Below, one piece after another: positions 30,502-38,558 of a stretch of 39,380 nucleotides of DNA. Source of the stretch: a virus. Numbering within the stretch: position 1 is the stretch's first letter; every line of letters begins with the position of its first letter. The DNA is taken from the IMG/VR virus record IMGVR_UViG_3300009174_000249, positions 1 to 39,380 of that record; one strand, 5' to 3'. A program made the position numbers and the translations under genes. The notes beneath the pieces are model-generated. The model made no database searches, had not been told where the DNA came from, and saw only the letters and a program-made list of their open reading frames with translations.

Positions 30502-31853
30502 TGGCTTCAGGATTAATTTTAACTGCCGTCGGTGCCGAGGCGATAGAGAATGCTTATCAGGCCGGCGAGGTGGTCACTATCCCGATCGTTGCGTTCGGTG
30601 ACGGTGGTGGGGTATCTGTTACCCCCGACCCTGCAGTAACAAAATTGGTTAATAAGTTCGGGGATGTACCTTTTACCCAGGGGGATTCGGGTAGCGGCAT
30701 GATTGCCGGCCAGGCGGTCATTAACGCCCGCGATTATCCAGGAAAGGTGGTCCGTGAGTTTGGGCTGATGAGTAGCGCCGGTGTTCTGATCGCCTATGGT
30801 GCCTATCCGGACACCTATTTACCGGAGCAAAACGACTCCATCGTAAAAGAGCTGGTGGTGAGCTTTGCCATGCCTCTAGTTCACGCTGAGAGCGTGGTAC
30901 TGGCGATTGATCCGAATGTATCGGTATTGACGATTGAAGAAGCGGACGCCCGTTATCTTTTCAGGAAGGGCGACACGGCGACGGGCGATCTGGGCGCGCC
31001 AATGTTCCAGGCAAATGGCACAAGCGGCGTGCCGGAAGGTTCTGGCATGTATAAGGATCAGTTAAACAACCACGCCCCGTTTTATTCGCCTGATTATCAA
31101 TGGCCCGTTAATTCTGGGGGGGCGTATGTTCCCCTGGTGAAGGGGCGCGGGACAAGAAAAGCCAAGGGATGGCCAACGGCCGTTAGCTTTGGCTATCTCA
31201 TGCCCGGCGTTGATATGCACGCCCATCCGGTTATCCATGCAATTGGCGACAGTGGCCAGGAATGCATATGGGAGTTTGATACCCAAACCGGAGGCCTAAG
31301 AAGTAAAGCCGGGACGTTTGCGATAGAAGAACAGCAACCGATTGTGCCGCTGCCGTTTTCGGGTGATTCCCCGCCGCCTAGCCATGCCTTAATGCTGGGA
31401 CAGGCCTTTGATAAAAACGCCTATCCGCGCACGGCGCAGGCGTTCCCGTCGGGTGTTTTTCCCGACATGCGAGGCCGGACCATTTTGGGGAAACCGGATG
31501 ATCGCGGCCCGTTATCGTTGGCTGATGGTGAGGTTAAGAGTCACGGCCACGGCGGAGAAGTAGGAGCGGCAGACCTGGGCAGTAAAGAAACGACGCAAGC
31601 CGGGGCGTTTCAACCGCGCTTACGTTCGTATAACTCCAATACCGCCCTTGATGGGGGATGGAGTGAGCGGCACACCCTCCAACAGGATCGGGACTATGGC
31701 GATCGCAATCTGAATATGATTGAGCCAATCCCCAATCACTCCCACTGGGTAGATATTGGCTGGCATGGTCATACGCTGCGTATTGATGCGTTTGGGGCTG
31801 CGAGGAACACCGTTGATAACATTGCATTTAACTACATTGTGAGGCTGGCATGA
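30501..31853 (+). CDS. Tail fibre protein (P2 gpH-like)
   Basis: A 450-aa fibre. The N-terminal ~150 residues (LTAVGAEAIENAYQAGEVVT, IVKELVVSFAMPLVHAESVV) are the phage tail-collar attachment domain that docks on gpI. The C-terminus carries the collar-like fold ending NIAFNYIVRLA, typical of fibres that need a chaperone; a histidine-rich HSHWVDIGWHGH segment lies just before. It is shorter than P2 H (669 aa), so the shaft is short. It recognises the host surface and probably sets host range. Confidence 0.92.
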   Translation: MASGLILTAVGAEAIENAYQAGEVVTIPIVAFGDGGGVSVTPDPAVTKLVNKFGDVPFTQGDSGSGMIAGQAVINARDYPGKVVREFGLMSSAGVLIAYGAYPDTYLPEQNDSIVKELVVSFAMPLVHAESVVLAIDPNVSVLTIEEADARYLFRKGDTATGDLGAPMFQANGTSGVPEGSGMYKDQLNNHAPFYSPDYQWPVNSGGAYVPLVKGRGTRKAKGWPTAVSFGYLMPGVDMHAHPVIHAIGDSGQECIWEFDTQTGGLRSKAGTFAIEEQQPIVPLPFSGDSPPPSHALMLGQAFDKNAYPRTAQAFPSGVFPDMRGRTILGKPDDRGPLSLADGEVKSHGHGGEVGAADLGSKETTQAGAFQPRLRSYNSNTALDGGWSERHTLQQDRDYGDRNLNMIEPIPNHSHWVDIGWHGHTLRIDAFGAARNTVDNIAFNYIVRLA

Positions 31854-32578
31854 CAGAGAGCTTTGAGTTTTCGGATATTCCCCGTTGGGTATGGGTTTAC
31901 CGCTTTGACGATGCCGGCATTTTTACCGGTTCCCTCAATTTTTACGTGGCGCCGCACACGGGACTCCCGGCCAATTGTACCCCGTTGAAGTGCAACCCGA
32001 AGGCGGGACAGGCGGGCGTATGGGACGGCACGAGCTGGACGTATATTCCCGATGTGCGCGGATCCACCTATTGGGATCAGCGTGGCAATCAGTTTGTCAT
32101 GATGGAGCTGGCCGCGCTGCCTGAATGGGCTGTGACCGTCGCGCCGCCGGCTGCAGAACCTGGCCATGCGGTTTTGTATACGGGGGACGCCTGGCAGCAA
32201 ATTGAAGACCGGACCGGGCAGACCTATTTCACCGCTGACGGTCGCCCCCAGGCAGTGCCCGACGCCTATTTTATATTGCCTCCTGACTGCACATTTACGG
32301 CGCCAGCAACGCCCTGGGACCAGTGGGACGGTGAGCAGTGGGTAACAGATACCGCCGCCAAACAGCTGGCCGCTGTAGAGCAAGCCGCGCAAACCCGGCA
32401 GCGGTTGCGGCAGCAGGCAGATCAGCAGATTGAATTGCTTAGCGACGCTGCAGAGACAGGAATGAGCGAAGAGGGCGACGATCAACGCCTGGCCAACTGG
32501 AAAAAATACCGCGTGCTGTTAAGCCGTGTTGATATCGGCCAGGCCCCCGATATCCCCTGGCCCGCGTTGCCAGCCTGA
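31850..32578 (+). CDS. Tail fibre assembly protein (P2 gpG-like)
   Basis: A 242-aa chaperone of the caudoviral tail-fibre-assembly family, overlapping the fibre stop (ATGA). The central part WQQIEDRTGQTYFTADGRP and the C-terminal WKKYRVLLSRVDIGQAPDIP with WPALPA are hallmarks of the family. The N-terminal ~90 residues vary with the fibre. Fibre and chaperone usually move as a pair. Confidence 0.93.
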   Translation: MTESFEFSDIPRWVWVYRFDDAGIFTGSLNFYVAPHTGLPANCTPLKCNPKAGQAGVWDGTSWTYIPDVRGSTYWDQRGNQFVMMELAALPEWAVTVAPPAAEPGHAVLYTGDAWQQIEDRTGQTYFTADGRPQAVPDAYFILPPDCTFTAPATPWDQWDGEQWVTDTAAKQLAAVEQAAQTRQRLRQQADQQIELLSDAAETGMSEEGDDQRLANWKKYRVLLSRVDIGQAPDIPWPALPA

Positions 32579-32593
32579 TGAACAACCCCCCTG

Positions 32594-32614
32594 ACCGCCG
32601 CCGGCGGTTTTTTT
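32594..32614 (+). terminator. Intrinsic terminator between fibre and sheath genes
   Basis: ACCGCC, GCC loop, GGCGGT, then T7. Strong stem directly after the fibre-assembly gene. Confidence 0.88.
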
Positions 32615-32630
32615 ATGCCTGGAGATAACA

Positions 32631-34172
32631 ATGGCAGATTTACATGGTGTGGAAACAATAGAGCTGAATATCGGCTCGGTAGCCGTGACAACCATTCAGA
32701 CCGCGATTATCGGGCTGGTGGGTACGGCGCCAAACGCGTCTAAAGGGACGGTAGCAAGCCGGACTACGGGCACCCCGTTACTGGATAATGAATTGACATT
32801 TAAAGCGACGGAGCCGGGTCGCCTGGGCAATCAGTACAGCGTTAAGGCAGCCGCCGGCGCTGCAGAGGCGAAAACTTCGGCCAGCTATGCGGCCGGCGTA
32901 CTGTCGATCATCCTCGGCGCGGATACTGAGGGCGTGATAACAGCGACCGCTGCCGAGGTGGCTGCAGCGGTGAAAGCCGTGGCTGATAGCAAAATCATTG
33001 CCGTTGAAACCACGGCCCCGGGGATTGTGGCGCCATTCACTGCCCTGTTAGCCGGCGGGACGGATGAGCCGTTTCCGCTGAATACTCCGGTGGCCGTTGT
33101 TGGCGGCACACAGTTAAGCGCCCTTGGCGCCGGCGGCTCCCTGGGCGAGGCGATCACTGACATCACCGACCAAACGAACGCACTGATCATTGTCGTGCGT
33201 GCGGCGGATAAAGCGGAAGGTAAAGCCGCTGCCGTGCTGAGTACGGAAAAAGGGGTGAAGTTAACGACCGAAGGCGGGGCGAAATTGCTCACAGAGCAGA
33301 AATTTGCCGTAGAGCCGGACATGCGGGCCAGCCTTATTGCTGCTATGGCCGCCTGGTCATTAAGCGAGTCGATCACCCGTTACCGGCCGCGTATTTTGAT
33401 TGCCCCGGGATTCAGTGAAGACGACGCGATCGGGAAGGCGCTGGAAACGGCCGCAAACAAATTGCGCGCGGTGGCTTATGTTGATTGCGAGTCGATGGCC
33501 ACGGCTCAGGAGGTTGTCAGCCGCCGTCAAATGTATGGCGCCCGGGTAGAACTGTTACGCCCGCGTGTCTCGAAAGTGAAAGCCAACGGTGAAATCACCT
33601 TTCGCCCTTATTCCGCGTCGGCTGCCGGCCTGCGCGCGCGGATTGATTTAGAAAAGGGCTGGTGGTGGAGCAAGTCCAATCAGGCGATCGCGAACATCCT
33701 CGGCGTTGAACAAGTGGACGAGTTTATCCTCGGCGATCGTAACTGCCAGGCCAACTTATTGAACATGGAAAACGTTACGACCATTATCCGCCGTGATGGC
33801 TTTCGGCATTGGGGGAACCGCCTGTGTATCCAGGATCCGCAATGGCAGTTTGAATCGGTGCGCCGTACTGCTGACGTTATCGAGGACAGCATTCAGGAGA
33901 CGGCTTTGCTGTATGTCGATCGGCCGCTCGACCTGGAGAATGTCGATGACATTCTGGGCACGATTAACTCCTATATGCGCACGCTGACCAAGCTCAAAGC
34001 CATTTTTGGCGGCCGGGCCTGGCTGGATGAGGAACTGAACACCGCCGAAACCCTGGCGGCCGGTGAGGTCTATATCGATTATGACTTTGGGCCGAAATCA
34101 CCGACAGAACGGATCACGATGCGGGTTCGCATTAACAACCAATATGCAGTAGAGGAGCTGGGGACGGTATGA
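32631..34172 (+). CDS. Tail sheath protein (P2 FI type)
   Basis: A 513-aa contractile sheath protein, longer than P2 FI (396 aa). The N-terminal strand TIELNIGSVAVTTIQTAIIG and the C-terminal part (TERITMRVRINNQYAVEELG, NSYMRTLTKLKAIFGGRAWL) fit the sheath family. The surplus is an Ala/Thr-rich insertion at about residues 50-150 (AGAAEAKTSASYAAGVLSII, TATAAEVAAAVKAVADS), which looks like a surface domain. GGAGA precedes the ATG; the last four bases overlap the tube gene. Confidence 0.95.
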   Translation: MADLHGVETIELNIGSVAVTTIQTAIIGLVGTAPNASKGTVASRTTGTPLLDNELTFKATEPGRLGNQYSVKAAAGAAEAKTSASYAAGVLSIILGADTEGVITATAAEVAAAVKAVADSKIIAVETTAPGIVAPFTALLAGGTDEPFPLNTPVAVVGGTQLSALGAGGSLGEAITDITDQTNALIIVVRAADKAEGKAAAVLSTEKGVKLTTEGGAKLLTEQKFAVEPDMRASLIAAMAAWSLSESITRYRPRILIAPGFSEDDAIGKALETAANKLRAVAYVDCESMATAQEVVSRRQMYGARVELLRPRVSKVKANGEITFRPYSASAAGLRARIDLEKGWWWSKSNQAIANILGVEQVDEFILGDRNCQANLLNMENVTTIIRRDGFRHWGNRLCIQDPQWQFESVRRTADVIEDSIQETALLYVDRPLDLENVDDILGTINSYMRTLTKLKAIFGGRAWLDEELNTAETLAAGEVYIDYDFGPKSPTERITMRVRINNQYAVEELGTV

Positions 34173-34675
34173 GCGATAAAGCAACGGTAAGAGCCTGGAC
34201 ATTTTTTGCTGGTGGTTTTCGTATCCAGGGCGCGCATGAGTACACGCCGCCGGAGCTGTCGATCGTCAAAACAGACCTGCGCACCGGCGCGCAGGATGCC
34301 CCCACGCCGATGGATGATGGCATGGAGGCGCTAACCTGCCAGATCAAGTTTTACGGCATCGATACGGACATGCTAACCCGCTTTGGTTTTGTGACGGGCA
34401 ATCGCAATCGCTTTGCGGCCTATGAGGGCTATCTCAGCAATGGCCGCGCACTGGGGGCGATTGACGAGATAGAGGGATTTGTTTCGAAAATTACGCCTGA
34501 CGCCCGGGATAACCAGGCACTGTCAGAAAAGGCGACCACGGTCGAAATCGCGATCAATTACTACAAACAAACGTTTGAAGGCCGCGAGCTGTTCGAAATC
34601 GACACGGAGCGCTTTATTCGCCGTGTGAATGGCGTGGATCAGTTGCGCGGCATTGCCACCAAAATCCGCCTTTAA
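34169..34675 (+). CDS. Tail tube protein (P2 FII type)
   Basis: A 168-aa tube protein (P2 FII is 172 aa). It starts in an ATGA overlap with the sheath gene. ARGFRIQGAHEYTPPELSI-like N-terminal and LTCQIKFYGIDTDMLTRFGF segments are family marks; EGFVSKITPDARDN and IAINYYKQTFEGRELFEID lie toward the end. Stacked rings of it form the rigid inner tube. Confidence 0.95.
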   Translation: MSDKATVRAWTFFAGGFRIQGAHEYTPPELSIVKTDLRTGAQDAPTPMDDGMEALTCQIKFYGIDTDMLTRFGFVTGNRNRFAAYEGYLSNGRALGAIDEIEGFVSKITPDARDNQALSEKATTVEIAINYYKQTFEGRELFEIDTERFIRRVNGVDQLRGIATKIRL

Positions 34676-34697
34676 TCCTTAATCATCCTCGCTATCA

Positions 34698-34720
34698 AGC
34701 GGCCCCCGGGCCGCTTTTTT
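34698..34720 (+). terminator. Intrinsic terminator after the tube gene
   Basis: AGCGGCCC and GGGCCGCT are adjacent with two bases between (the inner pairs must open to form a loop), then T6. The stem is very GC-rich. Confidence 0.88.
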
Positions 34721-34733
34721 ATTGGAGCTATTT

Positions 34734-35033
34734 ATGAGTTATCCCGCCAACAAACAAGAGATCACTTTCTATTCCCCGCTGACCCTCGAAGACGGCAGCG
34801 CGCTTACCCGTGTTTTCATGCGGGAGCCGCTGGTGCGGGACCGTATCGAGTTCTCCCGGATGAAAGGGAATGACCTGGAGAACGAGGTGGCCATGATCGC
34901 CAACCTTTGCGATATGAACGTAAGGGACGTAGAGAACCTAACCTCGGCGGACTTCTCCCAGTTGGAGGATATGTTTAACGATTTTTTGCTACCGCCCGAA
35001 AAGCGGGAGAAATCGACATCCAGCGAGGCCTAA
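34734..35033 (+). CDS. Tail assembly protein gpE (P2 type)
   Basis: A 99-aa protein made by normal reading (P2 E is 91 aa). TFYSPLTLEDGSALTRVFMR and RDRIEFSRMKGNDLENEVAM are typical of tail assembly chaperones, and DFSQLEDMFNDFLLPPEKRE lies at the end. TTGGAG precedes ATG 34734; an in-frame ATG at 34722 lies at the terminator. The gene contains a slippery site at 34982-34988 producing a longer form. Confidence 0.93.
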   Translation: MSYPANKQEITFYSPLTLEDGSALTRVFMREPLVRDRIEFSRMKGNDLENEVAMIANLCDMNVRDVENLTSADFSQLEDMFNDFLLPPEKREKSTSSEA

Positions 35034-35149
35034 GGCTACTGGGACGCCGGCTGCATTACACGCTGGGCGACTGGCTGAACATGCCTTTCAGCGTGTTTAG
35101 TGATTTTCTGGTGCTTGAAGTGGAGATAATCAATCGTGGCCGGACTTAG
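34734..35149 (+). CDS. gpE+E' frameshift product (P2 type)
   Basis: A -1 slip at T TTT TTG (34982-34988), the same heptamer P2 uses, lets ribosomes leave gpE at codon 85 and read ATARKAGEIDIQRGLRLLG, LGDWLNMPFSVFSDFLVLEV and EIINRGRT to TAG 35147-35149. The total is ~138 aa (P2 E+E' 142 aa). A possible stimulatory hairpin (CCCG/CGGG) follows within ~10 bases. E and E+E' bind the tape measure during tail assembly, like lambda gpG/gpGT. Confidence 0.88.
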
Positions 35150-36755
35150 CCAAAAATTAAAGGCCGTTATCAGTTTCGGCGGCAATATCGACTCTTCCTG
35201 GGGCCGGTCTACGGACGGTCTGAAAAAAGGGCTGAGTTCTGTCGAAAAACAGTCTGAGAAGCTGACCAAACAACAGAAGGCCCTGGCTTTAGAAATGAAG
35301 CAGGCCAAATTAGCCGGCAAGGACATTGCCGGTTTAAAACGGGACTATGCCGGCGTTACGCGCGAGATAAAAAAAGCGGATGCCGCGCAGGTGGCTTTAA
35401 ATCGTGACCTGCAGCGCGCCGAACGGCTGCGCCGCTTTGGGTCTGGTGCTAAAACGGCGGCCGGCCGAACGTTGAAAGCGGGGATCGGGATGACCCTCGG
35501 CGGCGGAGCGCTGGCGGCAGCGGCCGGCGCCATACTTTCCCCGGTAAATATGAACGCCCGGACCGCTGAATCGGTCGGCAAGGCGAGAACTTACGGCGTG
35601 GGCATCGAGACGTATAACGCCTGGGACAGTTTCGGGAAACAGATGGGGCTGAATGGGGAGAACTTTGGGGACCTCCTGGAGGAGCTAAAAAACAAGGCCG
35701 GCGAATACAAGGCGACCGGGGAGCAATCCTCGCTTAACGATGCTTTCAAGATGCTGAAATTTGGCGCCGGCGATTTTGCCGGCCTGACCAATGAGCAGCA
35801 GTTTGAAAAAATTATGGAGCGCGCCCTAATGCACAAAGACGAGCAGGAGGCGGCGTCCGCGGTCGATATGCTGATGGGGGGCGAGGCCAATAAAATCCTA
35901 ACGTACATGCGCCTGACTGGCAAAAGCTACAAGGAGATGATGGATCAGCAGAAGCGTTACAACCTGGTCACGAAGGAGGGCGCTGATGGCGCCATTCGCG
36001 GCAATATTGCTTTCAGTAATCTGCGCAGCGTGTGGGGATCGGCCGTGGAGGAAATCGCCGGCAAGCTGGGCGGTTCGTTGGCGCCGAAAGTGACGCAACT
36101 GGCGGATGAGCTTTCCGCCTGGTTCAAAAATGGCGGCATAGAAATTATCTCCACCACGATCAGGAACAAATGGATCCCGAACCTGGTGGAGTTCGCCAAC
36201 GGCATCATGACTGTCACAAAGTTGTTTCTGGCCATCGCCAGAAAATTAGCCTGGCTGTTGCCCGATGAGCAGAGCGACAAAAAAGCCATTGTGCGTTCTC
36301 TCGGTAAAGGGGATATCGAGGGAGCGCGTGATTTTGCCCAAACGCGGGGCCAGTCTGCCTGGCTGGAATCCATTTTGAAGGACCCGGAGAAGCAGAAGGC
36401 ACTGCAGGGCATTTACAGCGATGCGCAATATTCATTGTCCAGCGAGCGGATTATGAGTCCTGGTGCGTATTGGGATAAGGCCGACGATCGGATGCTGGCC
36501 GCTATCGGGGAAACTGACAAAGGTGATGATCCGCTAGAAGGGGCCTTTTCTTTCCTGTCTTCACTGACCAATCAAGGTGCCGCTGGCGACAAGCCTGCGA
36601 TGACAGACAATCGCCGGCAAGAGGTCAATATGACGGTGATTGCTCAACCTGGCCAGGATGCGCAGGCGGTGGCGGATAGCGCGGTGTCGTCAATGAAAAA
36701 TATGGATGTATTCAACGGCAACAATGCAATGCATGACCCAGCGGAGGCCTGGTAA
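35136..36755 (+). CDS. Tape measure protein (P2 gpT type)
   Basis: A 539-aa protein starting at GTG 35136 (GGAG at 35122), overlapping the end of E'. The first 110 residues are coiled coil (SSVEKQSEKLTKQQKALALE). A Gly/Ala-rich hydrophobic stretch follows (GIGMTLGGGALAAAAGAILS), then SIGKARTYGVGIETYNAWDS-like sequence. It is much shorter than P2 T (815 aa); as its length sets tail length, the tail should be clearly shorter than that of P2. The last base is shared with gpU. Confidence 0.92.
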   Translation: MAGLSQKLKAVISFGGNIDSSWGRSTDGLKKGLSSVEKQSEKLTKQQKALALEMKQAKLAGKDIAGLKRDYAGVTREIKKADAAQVALNRDLQRAERLRRFGSGAKTAAGRTLKAGIGMTLGGGALAAAAGAILSPVNMNARTAESVGKARTYGVGIETYNAWDSFGKQMGLNGENFGDLLEELKNKAGEYKATGEQSSLNDAFKMLKFGAGDFAGLTNEQQFEKIMERALMHKDEQEAASAVDMLMGGEANKILTYMRLTGKSYKEMMDQQKRYNLVTKEGADGAIRGNIAFSNLRSVWGSAVEEIAGKLGGSLAPKVTQLADELSAWFKNGGIEIISTTIRNKWIPNLVEFANGIMTVTKLFLAIARKLAWLLPDEQSDKKAIVRSLGKGDIEGARDFAQTRGQSAWLESILKDPEKQKALQGIYSDAQYSLSSERIMSPGAYWDKADDRMLAAIGETDKGDDPLEGAFSFLSSLTNQGAAGDKPAMTDNRRQEVNMTVIAQPGQDAQAVADSAVSSMKNMDVFNGNNAMHDPAEAW

Positions 36756-37213
36756 TGGTGGACATTATCGGCACGATCACGGGCGCCTATGATGCACGGC
36801 GGCCGGCGGACAGCGCCAGCATTATGATGATGCTCGGCACCTTTGAATTTTCTATCGACACGGCGACCTATAACCAGTTGACGCGGGAAGCCCGTTGGCG
36901 CTGGAGTGAGCAGGAGCGGATCGGCAAACAGGACTTGCTGCAGTACACAGGGAAATCCGCCCGGACGGTCAAAATGGACGGGGAGGCGCATTCCCAGTTT
37001 CGAAACGGTGTGGCCAGCATTGATACGCTTTATGACCTGGCCGACAAGGCCGAGCCTCAACAACTGGTGAGCAGTGCCGGTGATGTGTTGGGCTGGTGGG
37101 TTATTACCGATTTTACCGACACGACGCCGGCGTTTTTGCCTGGCGGCGCTCCTCGCAAGAAAACCTACTCGATCACGATAAAACACTATGCCGACGAATT
37201 ATCTAACCCGTGA
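36755..37213 (+). CDS. Tail protein gpU (P2 type)
   Basis: A 152-aa protein (P2 U is 159 aa): MLGTFEFSIDTATYNQLTRE, then RWRWSEQERIGKQDLLQYTG and TYSITIKHYADELSN. Needed for tail completion; thought to sit at the tube-baseplate side. It overlaps T by one base and X by 26 bp. Confidence 0.93.
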   Translation: MVDIIGTITGAYDARRPADSASIMMMLGTFEFSIDTATYNQLTREARWRWSEQERIGKQDLLQYTGKSARTVKMDGEAHSQFRNGVASIDTLYDLADKAEPQQLVSSAGDVLGWWVITDFTDTTPAFLPGGAPRKKTYSITIKHYADELSNP

Positions 37214-37403
37214 GGGTGACGTACTGGATGCCGTCTGTGCGGCCCACTACGGCACAGAGAACCTTTCGCAGACCGTTGTAACGGTTTTAGACGCTAATCG
37301 CGAACTGGCGGCGCTGGGGGCTGTTTATCCGGCAGGGTTAATCATCACCCTGCCGGACATAGAGACACCAACGCCCGAATCACCGATCCAGCTATGGGAT
37401 TAA
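37188..37403 (+). CDS. Tail protein gpX (P2 type, LysM-like)
   Basis: A 71-aa protein (P2 X is 67 aa) with a LysM-like fold: TREGDVLDAVCAAHYGTENL, then VLDANRELAALGAVYPAGLI and ITLPDI. It links tube and baseplate hub. ATG 37188 lies inside the end of gpU. Confidence 0.93.
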   Translation: MPTNYLTREGDVLDAVCAAHYGTENLSQTVVTVLDANRELAALGAVYPAGLIITLPDIETPTPESPIQLWD

Positions 37404-37406
37404 CCG

Positions 37407-38555
37407 ATGCAACAAAAACAGCCGGCCGAATTCCGGCCAGAATTCCGCATTATTGCGGAGGGGCAGGATATAACCGCGATCATTCGTGAAAACCTGGTGG
37501 ATATCAGCTTAACGGACAACGGCGGCGCCACAGGCAAAACTGACGAGCTGCAAATTACCCTCCTGTCGGAAACGCTAAAACTCCCGCCCAAAGGCGCCCG
37601 CCTGAGTGTTGCCCTGGGCTTTAATGGTCAGTTGGTCGATAAGGGCTGGTTTGTGGTGTCTGGCCGCGCCAGTAGCGGGCCACCGCGCAAGATCCAGCTT
37701 TACGCCACATCGGCCCCAATGAACGCGCAAAAACAGCCAGGTGATGTACAGAGCCAGAAAAGCCGCAGCTGGGACGGCGTGACGCTGGGGGACATTGTGA
37801 AAACGGTGGCAACTGATAATGGCCTCATCCCCAAAATAGCCACGCAGTTGGCCAGCATCGCGATAGAACACATTGACCAGGTGAGAGAGTCCGATGCGGC
37901 GCTTATGACCCGCCTGGCGCGTGCGCATAACGCGGTAAGCAAGGCCGCCGGCGGTTATTGGTTGTTCCTGGAACAGGGGGAGGCGACAACCGCCAGCGGT
38001 GGCGCCCTCAGTAACGTAACGATAACCCAGGAGGCGCTATCCTCGTGGAGCTATTCAGATGGCCAGCGTGGGGCCACAACGGGAAAACCGGCGAAGACGG
38101 CAGACGGTAAGGGCAAAAAAGGCAAAGTGAGCGTTGCCTATTTCGATCCCGCCGATGGTCGCACTAAAACCCAATCGCTGGAGCATGACGGGCCAGACCA
38201 GGCCAACCCCTTCACGCAGCCGAGCAAGGCCCAGGCGGACAGCAGCGCCAAGTCAAAAATGACGCAGGCCAACAGGAACGAAAGGCGAATGACACTAAGC
38301 GGCCCGTGCCGGCCGCAGTATGTGCCGCTGACTGCAGAGGCCAGGATAACAACGGCGGGATTTGGTGAGGAGGAGGATCGCACCTGGTTAATCGAGTCCC
38401 TGGCGTTCTCGTTGAGCAGCTCAGGCCTTGCGATGGCGTTTAACCTGGTCACTGATATTAAGGCACCTGCAGAGAGCAAAGCGAAAGCGGCGAAGAAAGA
38501 AAAAAAATCCGATGGCATTGGCTATTTTGATAATAAATCTGAGAGTAAGGGATAA
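37407..38555 (+). CDS. Baseplate hub protein gpD (P2 type)
   Basis: A 382-aa late control/hub protein (P2 D is 387 aa). FRIIAEGQDITAIIRENLVD and DELQITLLSETLKLPPKGAR at the N-terminus and HNAVSKAAGGYWLFLEQGEA in the centre are the family core; the end is Lys-rich (SKAKAAKKEKKSD). It forms the hub under the spike. In P2 the ogr activator follows; here ogr is absent, in line with Q control. Confidence 0.95.
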   Translation: MQQKQPAEFRPEFRIIAEGQDITAIIRENLVDISLTDNGGATGKTDELQITLLSETLKLPPKGARLSVALGFNGQLVDKGWFVVSGRASSGPPRKIQLYATSAPMNAQKQPGDVQSQKSRSWDGVTLGDIVKTVATDNGLIPKIATQLASIAIEHIDQVRESDAALMTRLARAHNAVSKAAGGYWLFLEQGEATTASGGALSNVTITQEALSSWSYSDGQRGATTGKPAKTADGKGKKGKVSVAYFDPADGRTKTQSLEHDGPDQANPFTQPSKAQADSSAKSKMTQANRNERRMTLSGPCRPQYVPLTAEARITTAGFGEEEDRTWLIESLAFSLSSSGLAMAFNLVTDIKAPAESKAKAAKKEKKSDGIGYFDNKSESKG

Positions 38556-38558
38556 GTA

